NCBI GenBank assembly: GCA_964452775.1
Contig: CAYVQP010000009.1
Span: 1 to 64,000, forward strand
Direction of reading: 5' to 3'
DNA: 64,000 nucleotides
Origin: JACKCB01 sp964452775
GTDB taxonomy: Bacteria > Chloroflexota > Anaerolineae > Promineifilales > Promineifilaceae
How positions within the stretch are numbered: the stretch's first letter is position 1; each line of letters begins with the position of its first letter. Below, piece by piece: positions 12,753-20,381 of this stretch. The notes below the pieces were generated by a model. The model was not told the origin of the DNA and made no database searches. It was given only the letters and a program-made list of their open reading frames with translations. The position numbers were made by a program, and so were the translations under genes.

Positions 12753-15700
12753 TCAAGTGTCCTGAGCGTTCGCCAACCACATCGTCAGGCCAAGCATCAG
12801 GAAGAACGCGAACGCCAGGTCTACCAGGAAGAAGCTCTGGTCAACCAGGCCATGTGCAACGGTCTGCGCCAATGCAGCCGGCAGCGCCGCCAGCAATGGC
12901 CACCATTCCACCCAGGCCGGATCGCGCAGCCTGTCCCGCGCTAACTCAAACAAGTTGATCGCCCAAGCCCCAAACAGCCAGATCCCGACCAACAAACCGG
13001 CCAGGCCGAGCCGGGTGGCGAAGTCGAACACCAGGTTGTGGGGATGGCTGAGCGATGGTTCCTCCCAGGCGGAATCCAGTATGTAGCGCTCACGATAGGC
13101 ATATAGGAAGTTGTCCAAACCGACGCCGAATAGTGGATGGTCAAGGAACATGCTGAGGCTGGAACGCCACAGGTCAAGCCGCACAAAGCTGGTAACGCCC
13201 TGCAGGCTGAGCCGGCCGGCAACGCCGGGAATGACGCTGACGGCGGCAATCATGACTCCTCCGGCTACCAGCAGACCGGCCAGCCAGGGCCAGAGCCGGC
13301 CCCCGACTGCATAGCGCCACAATAGGAGCACAGTCAATAGTGCTGCCGGCAAGCCGAGGAAGAGCGCTCCCCGGCTGAAGGTCAACAGCAATGCCATCCC
13401 AACCAGGACGAAGGCCAGAAAATACGCCAGCCGGCGCCACTTGTGCTTGCCGCCAATCAAGGCCACAGCCAGCAAGAACGGCGCTACACGGCCCAGGTAC
13501 AGAGCGACATTATTCGGCGATCCATAAATCGAGCGCAGCCGTTCCAGTCCGCCGGCGACGGTAATCAGGTTTTCGCCGCGTACGTACTGCCACAAGCCGA
13601 TAGCGGCTACGGCCACGCCACCCAGCACAAAGGCATCCACGATGGCCCATACCTCATTGCCGCGTAGTCTTTGCGTGCGGATGAGTAGGTAAAAGAGCGC
13701 CGGCTCCAGGATGACCACTCGCCACTCATTCGTGGCCACATCGAGTCGCGCTGTGAACAGCAATGAAACGGTAGCGACGAGCAGTAACGCCGCCACTGCC
13801 AGGTCCGGTTTTCCGCGAGCTTGCATCATGCCGGCCCAGGCGCTCCGTCCGGCGAGGCGAAGGCGCGCCGCCGGCGGCAAGGTGGAGGGGCGCAACGCGG
13901 AGTGAACAACCGTGCGCAAAAGAGCCGCCGCAACCGTCACCAGCAGGAAGATCTCCACCGGCGAGAAGCGGTAACCCAGCATGGGCTTGGGCAACACGTA
14001 AAACGGGATGCTAAACGCGATGACCACCATCCCCCAGGCCGGCCGGGCATAGACCAGCAAGAAGAACAGAAGCAGGGCTGCCGCGAGTAAGAAAAAGGAC
14101 GGCGTAACATAGAATATGGCTGCCGCCGACGCAGTCAGCGCAAGCTGGCCGACATCTCCAAGGCGCCGGTACAGGCCGTCTACGTGCGCTCCCCAGGTAA
14201 GCCAGCCGGCAAGCGCCACCAGCGCGCCAACCAGAAAGGTCAAGGCCAGTCCAAAAACGTTATCCAGACGACTGGCGAGCCGGCCCAGTTGGCCATCAAG
14301 CTCCAACCAGGAGATACGGCGCGCGCTGATCGCCGCCATGACGAGAGAAGCGAGGAGCACGCCCGCCAGCGCGATTTGCGACAACAGATAGGCTGAGTTG
14401 TCCGGGCGCTCGAAATGCGAAAAGCCGTTCAGGGCCCACTGGTCCCAACCACGCCATGCCTCTATTGTCAACAGGTGTTCTCCAGGGGGCAGGTTCCGCG
14501 CCACCGGCTCTACACTGAGATAATCCTCGGCGGGGTCCCCGGAACCCAACACAAGCGCCGCCCCCCGGCCGTCATTCGGCAGCGCGTTGGCGGGCTGCCC
14601 ATCAACGGTTAGGTACAGCCGGGCGCGATAGTCGGCCCGTCGCACCCGCAACGCTACGTCAGTGCCCCAGAAGCGGTAGACGGCCCGGTCGCCCGTCTGT
14701 CCGATGTCTGCGCCGAAGTCGGGCGAGAAGCGCCACCCTCCCTCATATTCCTGGCCGGCCCCGGCCGGAGAGGCGCTGTGAAAGCCGGGAATGGCAATTG
14801 AATCAACCTGCGCTAGCGCCTGACGAATGATTTCCGCGGCCGGCCGGCCGGCGATGCTGAACCCCCAGCGTGCGTCGTCCGGCGGTGGGCCGGCTTCCCA
14901 GTTCTCCAGGAACATGTAGCCCATCCAGGGCCACTCGCGCTCAGCGCGCATCAGCGCTTCAACCACGTATTCGCCCTGGCTCTCCTCGTCGGTCTGGCCC
15001 CAGATGGAAGGCTCTCCTGCCCAGTCTTCCGGCAGACTATTCCAGCCGAAGTTGCCCGCCCAGACCGCCTTGTCGCCTTCGCCCTTTGCTTCCAGCAACT
15101 CTCGCAACATGATGATCCGGCTGAAGTTCAATGTTTCAGGGCTGACCCGGCGAACCTGCGGGCCGGAATCAAAGCCATACGGCTTGCCGGCGATCACGTC
15201 AAACGAGGTGGACGCGCCGGCAGCGTATAGCCCCTCCAGAAACAACGTTTCGGAGAGATTCGCGGGACCCGTTTCAGCGGTGGGCGCCAACGGGGCGGCA
15301 ACGATGACAGCATTGCCATCAGCCTGCCGGATCCGGTCCGCCGTCGCCGCCAGCAGAGCGCCGTATTCCGCCGGATTGGGGTCATTATCGCCCCAATGCG
15401 CCCGCAGATTTGGCTCATCCCAGATGATGTAGTGGGTCAGCTGATCCGTGTAGCGCTCCGCAAACAAGCCGGCCCACTCCGCGAATGCCCCGGGGTCAGC
15501 CGGCGGCGCGAACTGGTTGGCCGGATCGCCGTCGAGCAAGGGGACCAGTTCCAGCCCCTGCGCGGCAACGGCTGTCACAATCCGGTCGGCTGTCTCCCAA
15601 TCCACGTTGCCGGTCGCATCATAGTGAAAGGTTTGTTTCACTGTGGTGAAGCCGGCCTGCTTGATAGCTTGCAGGGTCTCTTGCAGCTCATCGTCGCTGA

Positions 15701-15890
15701 GCTGCGCCAGATAGACGTTAACGCCGAGCCTCGCACCCCCTTGCGCGATCTCAGCCGGGAAGTCCGTGGGCATACCCCGCAACTGAAAGGCGCGTTGGGC
15801 GCGAAATGCGCCGATGCCCAACAGCGCCAGGACGGCAATCAGCAGAAAGAGCGCCGTGCGGACGATGGGTTGTATTGGCTGTCGCTTCAT
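12753..15890 (-). CDS. Glycosidase-like/carbohydrate-binding/O-antigen ligase fusion protein
   Basis: A 1045-residue protein with three parts. Residues 11-29 form a membrane anchor. About 50-360 resemble a clan GH-A TIM barrel: the strand-4 motif reads IIWDEPN with the acid/base Glu159, but the strand-7 segment reads WAGNFGW with Asn280 where clan members carry the nucleophile Glu. About 375-490 look like a beta-sandwich carbohydrate-binding module (GGWRFSPDFG to ALNGFSHFE). From about 500 to the end there are some 12 membrane helices with Wzy_C features (LTFSRGALFLG, and HPHNLVFDFATRLG near residue 970). It is probably a polymerase or ligase with an outside glycan-sensing domain. The GT2 gene lies just upstream on the same strand. 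Confidence 0.8.
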   Translation of the reverse strand: MKRQPIQPIVRTALFLLIAVLALLGIGAFRAQRAFQLRGMPTDFPAEIAQGGARLGVNVYLAQLSDDELQETLQAIKQAGFTTVKQTFHYDATGNVDWETADRIVTAVAAQGLELVPLLDGDPANQFAPPADPGAFAEWAGLFAERYTDQLTHYIIWDEPNLRAHWGDNDPNPAEYGALLAATADRIRQADGNAVIVAAPLAPTAETGPANLSETLFLEGLYAAGASTSFDVIAGKPYGFDSGPQVRRVSPETLNFSRIIMLRELLEAKGEGDKAVWAGNFGWNSLPEDWAGEPSIWGQTDEESQGEYVVEALMRAEREWPWMGYMFLENWEAGPPPDDARWGFSIAGRPAAEIIRQALAQVDSIAIPGFHSASPAGAGQEYEGGWRFSPDFGADIGQTGDRAVYRFWGTDVALRVRRADYRARLYLTVDGQPANALPNDGRGAALVLGSGDPAEDYLSVEPVARNLPPGEHLLTIEAWRGWDQWALNGFSHFERPDNSAYLLSQIALAGVLLASLVMAAISARRISWLELDGQLGRLASRLDNVFGLALTFLVGALVALAGWLTWGAHVDGLYRRLGDVGQLALTASAAAIFYVTPSFFLLAAALLLFFLLVYARPAWGMVVIAFSIPFYVLPKPMLGYRFSPVEIFLLVTVAAALLRTVVHSALRPSTLPPAARLRLAGRSAWAGMMQARGKPDLAVAALLLVATVSLLFTARLDVATNEWRVVILEPALFYLLIRTQRLRGNEVWAIVDAFVLGGVAVAAIGLWQYVRGENLITVAGGLERLRSIYGSPNNVALYLGRVAPFLLAVALIGGKHKWRRLAYFLAFVLVGMALLLTFSRGALFLGLPAALLTVLLLWRYAVGGRLWPWLAGLLVAGGVMIAAVSVIPGVAGRLSLQGVTSFVRLDLWRSSLSMFLDHPLFGVGLDNFLYAYRERYILDSAWEEPSLSHPHNLVFDFATRLGLAGLLVGIWLFGAWAINLFELARDRLRDPAWVEWWPLLAALPAALAQTVAHGLVDQSFFLVDLAFAFFLMLGLTMWLANAQDT

Positions 15891-15920
15891 GCAACGAGCA
15901 AATGGGGTCAGGCGGCGGCT

Positions 15921-16697
15921 CTACCCGCGCGGTCGGAATAACCAGGCCAGGAAGGCCAGAGCGACCAGGAGGGTGCTCAGGCCGGCGCTCAACAAGATCC
16001 CCCGCTCAATAACCTTGATGTCCGTCCCTTCCGGCAATCCGAGGCGGTACTTCAGCAGCGTCGCCAGCGCCGGCAGGCCGTCTAGCGGGGTAAGTTTCTT
16101 GCCCTCATCGCGGTGCGCGTAGCGAATTGGCGCTTCGAACGGGTGCACCTTGCGCAACAGCAACTTGGCGGAAATCTCAGCCTCGATCTCAAAACGCCGG
16201 CTGGTTAACTCCAGAGACTGCATTAGCTCCCGATCGACGAGCTTGTAACAAGTCTCCATGTCATGCAAGTGTCCGCCGAACAAAATGTTTGTGATTTGTG
16301 TTAGCGCCAGGTTGCCGTAACGCATTAAGGGAGATCGTCCACGCAGGTCGCGAACGCCGTAGACGGCCTTCGCTCCGGCCTGCTCATAAAGCGCCAGCAG
16401 CACTGCGTAATCTTCCGGGTAGTACTCAAGATCGGCGTCCTGGATGATCACCACGTCGCCGGTGGCGTGTTCCAGGGCCGTGCGAATGCCGGCTCCCTTG
16501 CCTCTATTCTTCGGATGTGTGAAGAGGGTGACGTTGTCGCGTTCGGCGGCGCTCCTCAAGATTGCCTTCGTTGAATGGTCCGAACCATCGTCAACAATCA
16601 GGACTTCCTTTTCGACAGGAACGGTCAATACGCGGTCCAATAGGGCATGTACCGTTGAAGCTTCATTGTAGACCGGAATGATGACCGATAACTTCAT
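15921..16697 (-). CDS. Glycosyltransferase family 2 (dolichyl-phosphate mannose synthase-like)
   Basis: 258 residues. GT-A motifs are in order: VIIPVYNE at the N-terminus, VDDGSDHS near 36, KNRGKGAGIRTAL, and the metal-binding QDADLEYYP near 90. One or two hydrophobic segments end the protein (LLSAGLSTLLVALAFLAWLF), typical of polyprenyl-phosphate glycosyl transferases. It probably loads a sugar onto a polyprenyl phosphate at the inner membrane face. It lies 30 bases upstream of the Wzy fusion gene. Confidence 0.9.
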   Translation of the reverse strand: MKLSVIIPVYNEASTVHALLDRVLTVPVEKEVLIVDDGSDHSTKAILRSAAERDNVTLFTHPKNRGKGAGIRTALEHATGDVVIIQDADLEYYPEDYAVLLALYEQAGAKAVYGVRDLRGRSPLMRYGNLALTQITNILFGGHLHDMETCYKLVDRELMQSLELTSRRFEIEAEISAKLLLRKVHPFEAPIRYAHRDEGKKLTPLDGLPALATLLKYRLGLPEGTDIKVIERGILLSAGLSTLLVALAFLAWLFRPRG

Positions 16698-16745
16698 CCA
16701 GCTCGTCTCTCCACCATCAGGCGCAGCAGCAACAGCCGGCCCGCT

Positions 16746-17150
16746 TCAGGTCGCCTGTTGCCAAAGATCGCGCACTTCCGGCGACAGTGCATCGGAAACG
16801 CGCTGTTGCAGGTCAGCGTTAAGCAACTGCTTCAAGCCGCCAAATACGGCCATGACCGGCATCCGGGCAAATTGCTTGTCGCTGTTGCCTGCCCGGCGGG
16901 CGACCTGGTTCTGAAAGCTCAGCGCAGTCAAGTTCTTGTCTCGAAAGTGCACTAACCAGAAGACCTGCTTCAATGACGCGGCAAGCGGTTCGGGCAGCGC
17001 ACGGGCCACGGCCTTTTTGGGTCCGCGAGCCAGTTGTTGGCCCAGGCTGCGCAATACCGCATCAGACCAGCGTTGGGCATGACTCAGGGTCCGCAGATTC
17101 GCCTGCTTCTGTACGTGCCGGTAGTATTCTTCAAGGGAATTGTCGTTCAT
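16746..17150 (-). CDS. DUF2267-like helical protein
   Basis: 134 residues from ATG 17150, which has GGAGAG five bases upstream; the longer frame to 17264 has no such site. It is all-helical with no signal peptide or membrane segment. The pattern of a helical pair around RWSDAVLRSLGQQLARG and a C-terminal DLQQRVSDALSPEVRDLW resembles DUF2267 proteins, whose function is not established. It is 48 bases upstream of the GT2 gene and may share its transcript. Confidence 0.7.
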   Translation of the reverse strand: MNDNSLEEYYRHVQKQANLRTLSHAQRWSDAVLRSLGQQLARGPKKAVARALPEPLAASLKQVFWLVHFRDKNLTALSFQNQVARRAGNSDKQFARMPVMAVFGGLKQLLNADLQQRVSDALSPEVRDLWQQAT

Positions 17151-17292
17151 AATCTCTCCACGAGGCAGAGTTTTACCCCGGCTGTATCCGGGCGTCAAGG
17201 AGCAGCGATTCTGATGAAGCCAGGTCGTTCTTGGTAGGCAGGTGAGAGCCAGGCGACTGGTCAAGGGCTTGCCTGGCGGGCTTCCGGCGAGA

Positions 17293-17320
17293 TTGACGGA
17301 TGTGCGTTTGCTGATATACT
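17293..17320 (+). promoter_or_regulatory. Strong sigma70-type promoter upstream of rplY
   Basis: -35 TTGACG (17293-17298), 16-base spacer, and -10 TATACT (17315-17320) preceded by TG one base before, so an extended -10. Transcription would start near 17327, about 260 bases before rplY. Confidence 0.75.
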
Positions 17321-17326
17321 CCTGTG

Positions 17327-17497
17327 TCGCATTCTGAGGTCTGGTGAAGTCGCCGGCGACGCTGCCAATCTAGGCGCTCCCTGCGTGAATTGCAACGCGA
17401 CCTTGCCGGCGTGGCCGGCAGGCTGATTTGACCAGTGTACCGGACAGATTACGAAATGAAAACTGTTGAACGAAGGTGAGGCAACCTTCGTTTTTTT
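17327..17497 (+). ncRNA. Candidate leader RNA or small RNA ahead of rplY
   Basis: The stretch from the predicted start of transcription (near 17327) to a strong terminator (ends 17497) is about 170 nt and contains no obvious gene. It can form a GTCG/CGAC hairpin at 17350-17361, a 9-bp hairpin at 17402-17422, and an outer helix pairing CTGGTGAA (17341-17348) with TTGACCAG (17428-17435) through one mismatch. It could be an independent small RNA or an attenuating leader of rplY. I do not recognise 6S, SRP, RNase P or 5S features in it. Confidence 0.5.
17471..17497 (+). terminator. Intrinsic terminator/attenuator 88 bases before rplY
   Basis: A 7-bp perfect stem (17471-17477 with 17484-17490) with a 6-nt loop is followed at once by seven T residues (17491-17497). 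No gene on the plus strand ends nearby, so it terminates the leader transcript that starts near 17327. Confidence 0.88.
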
Positions 17498-17584
17498 GCG
17501 TGCGGGCGCTGTTGCCATTTTTCGCCTTCTAAGAGCTGCAACTCACGCATATTGCGTTGAAACTTAAACATAAAGGGTAGATTT

Positions 17585-18238
17585 ATGTCTGAACGTATAG
17601 TGATTCAAGCGGAGCCGCGAAATGTCACCGGCAAACAAGTGCGGCATCTCCGCCGGGAGGGTCTGGTGCCGGCGGTCATCTATGGCCAAAGCGACCCCCT
17701 GGTGGTGCAGCTGGAGGGAGCGGAATTGCGCCGGCTGTTGCGTCACGCCGGCGAAACCGAGCTGATAGACATAAGCATTGGCGGCGACCTGCGTACCGTG
17801 CTGGCTCGGGACATTCAGAAGCACATTACACGCGCGGACCTGATGCACGTAGATTTTTATGAAGTGAACCTGCAGGAGAAGCTGCGTATGGAAGTGCCCC
17901 TGGTGACAATTGGCGCGCTGCCCTCCAGCATCGCCGGCCTGGGCACCGTCACCCTGACGCTGCAGGAAATAGAACTGGAAGCGCTGCCTACGGACCTGCC
18001 GCCGGAGATCGAGGTGAACCTGAGCCTGATCACCGATCCGGAAATGACCCTGCACGTCCGCGATCTGCGCGCGCCGGCGGGAGTCACCATACTCACGGCG
18101 CCGGATACCGCGCTCACTACCTTCAGCTACACCATCTCCGCAGAACAGGCGGAACGTGATGAGGAAGCCATGATGTTTGGACCTTCTGCCGGTGCCGTTG
18201 AGGTGGTTAGCCGGGCCAAGGAAGACGAAGACTTCTAG
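17585..18238 (+). CDS. rplY: Large ribosomal subunit protein bL25, long CTC form
   Basis: 217 residues: an N-terminal 5S-rRNA-binding domain (RNVTGKQVRHLRREGLVPAVIYG, then HADFYEV-like MHVDFYEVN near 93) followed by the C-terminal TL5/CTC beta domain (LEALPTDLPPEIEVNLSLI). The acidic tail EDEDF is common. The ATG at 17585 has AAGGG seven bases upstream. The gene stands alone, preceded by the attenuator-like region at 17293-17497, and is followed by a hairpin terminator. Confidence 0.94.
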   Translation: MSERIVIQAEPRNVTGKQVRHLRREGLVPAVIYGQSDPLVVQLEGAELRRLLRHAGETELIDISIGGDLRTVLARDIQKHITRADLMHVDFYEVNLQEKLRMEVPLVTIGALPSSIAGLGTVTLTLQEIELEALPTDLPPEIEVNLSLITDPEMTLHVRDLRAPAGVTILTAPDTALTTFSYTISAEQAERDEEAMMFGPSAGAVEVVSRAKEDEDF

Positions 18239-18295
18239 TACCGGCGTGCTTGAGCCGGCCGCCGGCCGGCTTCTGAGCTTAATCTAAGAACATTT

Positions 18296-18326
18296 ACAGG
18301 CTGGAACTTGGTTCCAGCCTGTTGTT
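18296..18326 (+). terminator. Probable terminator of rplY
   Basis: A 12-bp perfect stem (18296-18307 with 18311-18322) and a 3-base loop, followed by a short imperfect T-rich run (TTGTT). A second GC-only hairpin (18253-18272) lies just upstream. The weak T-tract lowers certainty. Confidence 0.6.
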
Positions 18327-18364
18327 CGTCCGGCGGTCAGGGGCAGGTTAGAATCCCACTCAGC

Positions 18365-20353
18365 ATGAAATGGTGGCAAGCCCTCCTGTTGGCTCTTATC
18401 CTTCTGGTCGCGGCGGCGTTGAGGCTGACCGGCATAGACTGGGACAACTACAATCACTATCACCCTGACGAGCGTTACATCACCTGGGTAGCCACAACAA
18501 TCGAGTGGCCCGCGGACTGGTCAGAGGCGCTGAACCCCCGAGCCTCCACTTTCAACCCCTTCTACTGGCCCGACGACGCGGCCAGCGAGGGCATTGAAGT
18601 GCTGCAGGGCGTGCCGCGCAGTTTCGCTTATGGACACCTTCCGCTGTACCTGGGCGTTTTCGCCACCCGGCTGGCGGAGCGATTCCCGGTTGGCTTGCGG
18701 GAACGGTTGCCGTCGGGTTGGCTGCTCACTCGCGACCTGCTTAATGGACTTCAAGCGGTGGAGTTCCGGCACCTGACCGCGGTGGGCCGGGCAATGACGG
18801 GGTTGTTCGATGTGGGTGTGGTGGCGTTGGTCTTCCTCCTTGGTCGTCGCATGTATGGGGTCAATGTCGGCTTACTGGCTGCCTCATTCCTTGCCCTCAA
18901 CGTCATGCACATCCAATTGGCGCACTTCTTTACCGTTGATCCCCTGCTCACCTTCTTCGTGGTGGCCGCCGTGGTGGCAATGGTTGCCACGCTCCCGTCC
19001 GGACCGGCTCAGGCAGAGGACCACCACCCTGCTCGGGAGAAGCTGCTCCTCATTGCCTCGGCGATCTTCATCGGCCTGGCAATTGGTTCGAAGTTCTCCG
19101 CCGCATTGTTGCTTCTTCCTTTAATCGTCACACTCTGGTTGCAGACTCCCTTTAGCAACCGGCGTTTCGCAGGTCAGCTGCTGGGTCTCGGCGCGCTGGC
19201 GGTGGTGACCTTCCTGGTTGCCAACCCATTTGCCCTGCTGGACTGGAGCTGCGCGCCGGAGACAGCGGCGGGTGCAGCCGGCGGCTGGTCACTGACATCG
19301 GCGGTTGAACGCTCCTGCTACTTGCAAAACGTAATCAGGCAAGGGGAGATGGTGCGAGGAACCTTGGATGCGCCGTTTGCCCGGCAGTACACCGGCACAT
19401 GGCCCATCTTATACTACCTGGAGCAGCAAATCAGGTGGGGCATGGGGCCGGCGTTGGGGTTGGTCAGCGTTGCCGGCCTGGGCTGGATCACCTGGGAGAC
19501 AGGGCGCGAACTGGTGCGCAGCAAACGGGTTACGGCAGCCGGCGAGCTGGTAGTGCTGGCCTGGGTGTTGCCTTATTTGCTGACCACCGGCTTCTTCTTT
19601 GCCAAGTTCATGCGTTACATGCAGCCGGTAACGCCGTTTCTGATGCTCTTCGCCGCGGCGTTGCTCTGGCGGGTACGCATCGCCTGGCTGCGCGGCGCGC
19701 TGATCGGCGTGACGCTGATCAGCACAGCGCTGTATGCGCTGAGCTTTGTCCAGATTTACCGGCAGGAACACCCCTGGATCGCCGCCTCCCGCTGGCTGTT
19801 CAGAAATGCGCCCGCAGGCTCGCTCATTCTCAGCGAGCAATGGGATGAGGGCTTGCCCTCCAGCACGGTAGTGAACGGCGAATTTCGCAGCCGCTTTGAC
19901 TACCGGGCCGATGAGCTGACCTGGCTGACCGCTGCGGATCAGCTCGACAATGAAGAGAAGTTGGCCGAGAATCTGGCCCGCATGGCGGCTGGCGACTACG
20001 TCGTGCTATCGTCCAATCGAGTCTATGGAGTAACGCCGCGCCTGCCGGAACGTTTTCCGCTTTCGAGCCGCTACCACCAGTTACTCTTCGACGGCGATCT
20101 CGGTTATGAGTTGGTCTATGTCTCCGGCCGATTCCCGGCGCTTGGCGACTTTTACATCAAGCCGGACACCTTTTCCTGGCCCGGCCTGCAGCCCCCGCCG
20201 GTTGTTGAGCAGTTCCTGAATGAGCGATCCGGCGTGAGTCTGGGCCGGGTTGATGAGAGCTTTGTCGTCTACGACCAACCGCTTACAATGATCTTTGCGA
20301 ACACAGGCCGGCTATCGGAGAGCGAGATGGAAGCGCTCTTCCAGACCCCGTGA
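18365..20353 (+). CDS. GT39-like polytopic glycosyltransferase (ArnT/PMT type)
   Basis: 662 residues from ATG 18365. The first membrane helix (5-22) is followed by the outside loop with YHPDER (32-37), equivalent to the catalytic acidic loop of GT-C enzymes. About 10-11 further hydrophobic segments follow, then a soluble C-terminal domain from about 460. Such enzymes move a sugar from a polyprenyl phosphate to an acceptor on the outside of the membrane. The acceptor is unknown. An upstream in-frame extension to 18308 runs through the terminator and is rejected. Confidence 0.82.
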   Translation: MKWWQALLLALILLVAAALRLTGIDWDNYNHYHPDERYITWVATTIEWPADWSEALNPRASTFNPFYWPDDAASEGIEVLQGVPRSFAYGHLPLYLGVFATRLAERFPVGLRERLPSGWLLTRDLLNGLQAVEFRHLTAVGRAMTGLFDVGVVALVFLLGRRMYGVNVGLLAASFLALNVMHIQLAHFFTVDPLLTFFVVAAVVAMVATLPSGPAQAEDHHPAREKLLLIASAIFIGLAIGSKFSAALLLLPLIVTLWLQTPFSNRRFAGQLLGLGALAVVTFLVANPFALLDWSCAPETAAGAAGGWSLTSAVERSCYLQNVIRQGEMVRGTLDAPFARQYTGTWPILYYLEQQIRWGMGPALGLVSVAGLGWITWETGRELVRSKRVTAAGELVVLAWVLPYLLTTGFFFAKFMRYMQPVTPFLMLFAAALLWRVRIAWLRGALIGVTLISTALYALSFVQIYRQEHPWIAASRWLFRNAPAGSLILSEQWDEGLPSSTVVNGEFRSRFDYRADELTWLTAADQLDNEEKLAENLARMAAGDYVVLSSNRVYGVTPRLPERFPLSSRYHQLLFDGDLGYELVYVSGRFPALGDFYIKPDTFSWPGLQPPPVVEQFLNERSGVSLGRVDESFVVYDQPLTMIFANTGRLSESEMEALFQTP

Positions 20354-20381
20354 TGCGCCGGTTCTGCATAGAGGTGAAGAA

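Noticed and set aside
17327..17497. 6S, SRP, RNase P or 5S RNA in the rplY leader
   Set aside because: None of the conserved motifs of those RNAs is present; kept only as an unassigned leader or small RNA.
18253..18272. GC-only hairpin after rplY as the main terminator
   Set aside because: The 8-bp stem is strong but has no T-tract; the hairpin at 18296-18326 is a better candidate.
18308..18364. 19-codon upstream extension of the GT39-like gene
   Set aside because: It begins inside the terminator stem and has no ribosome site; ATG 18365 starts the membrane helix directly.
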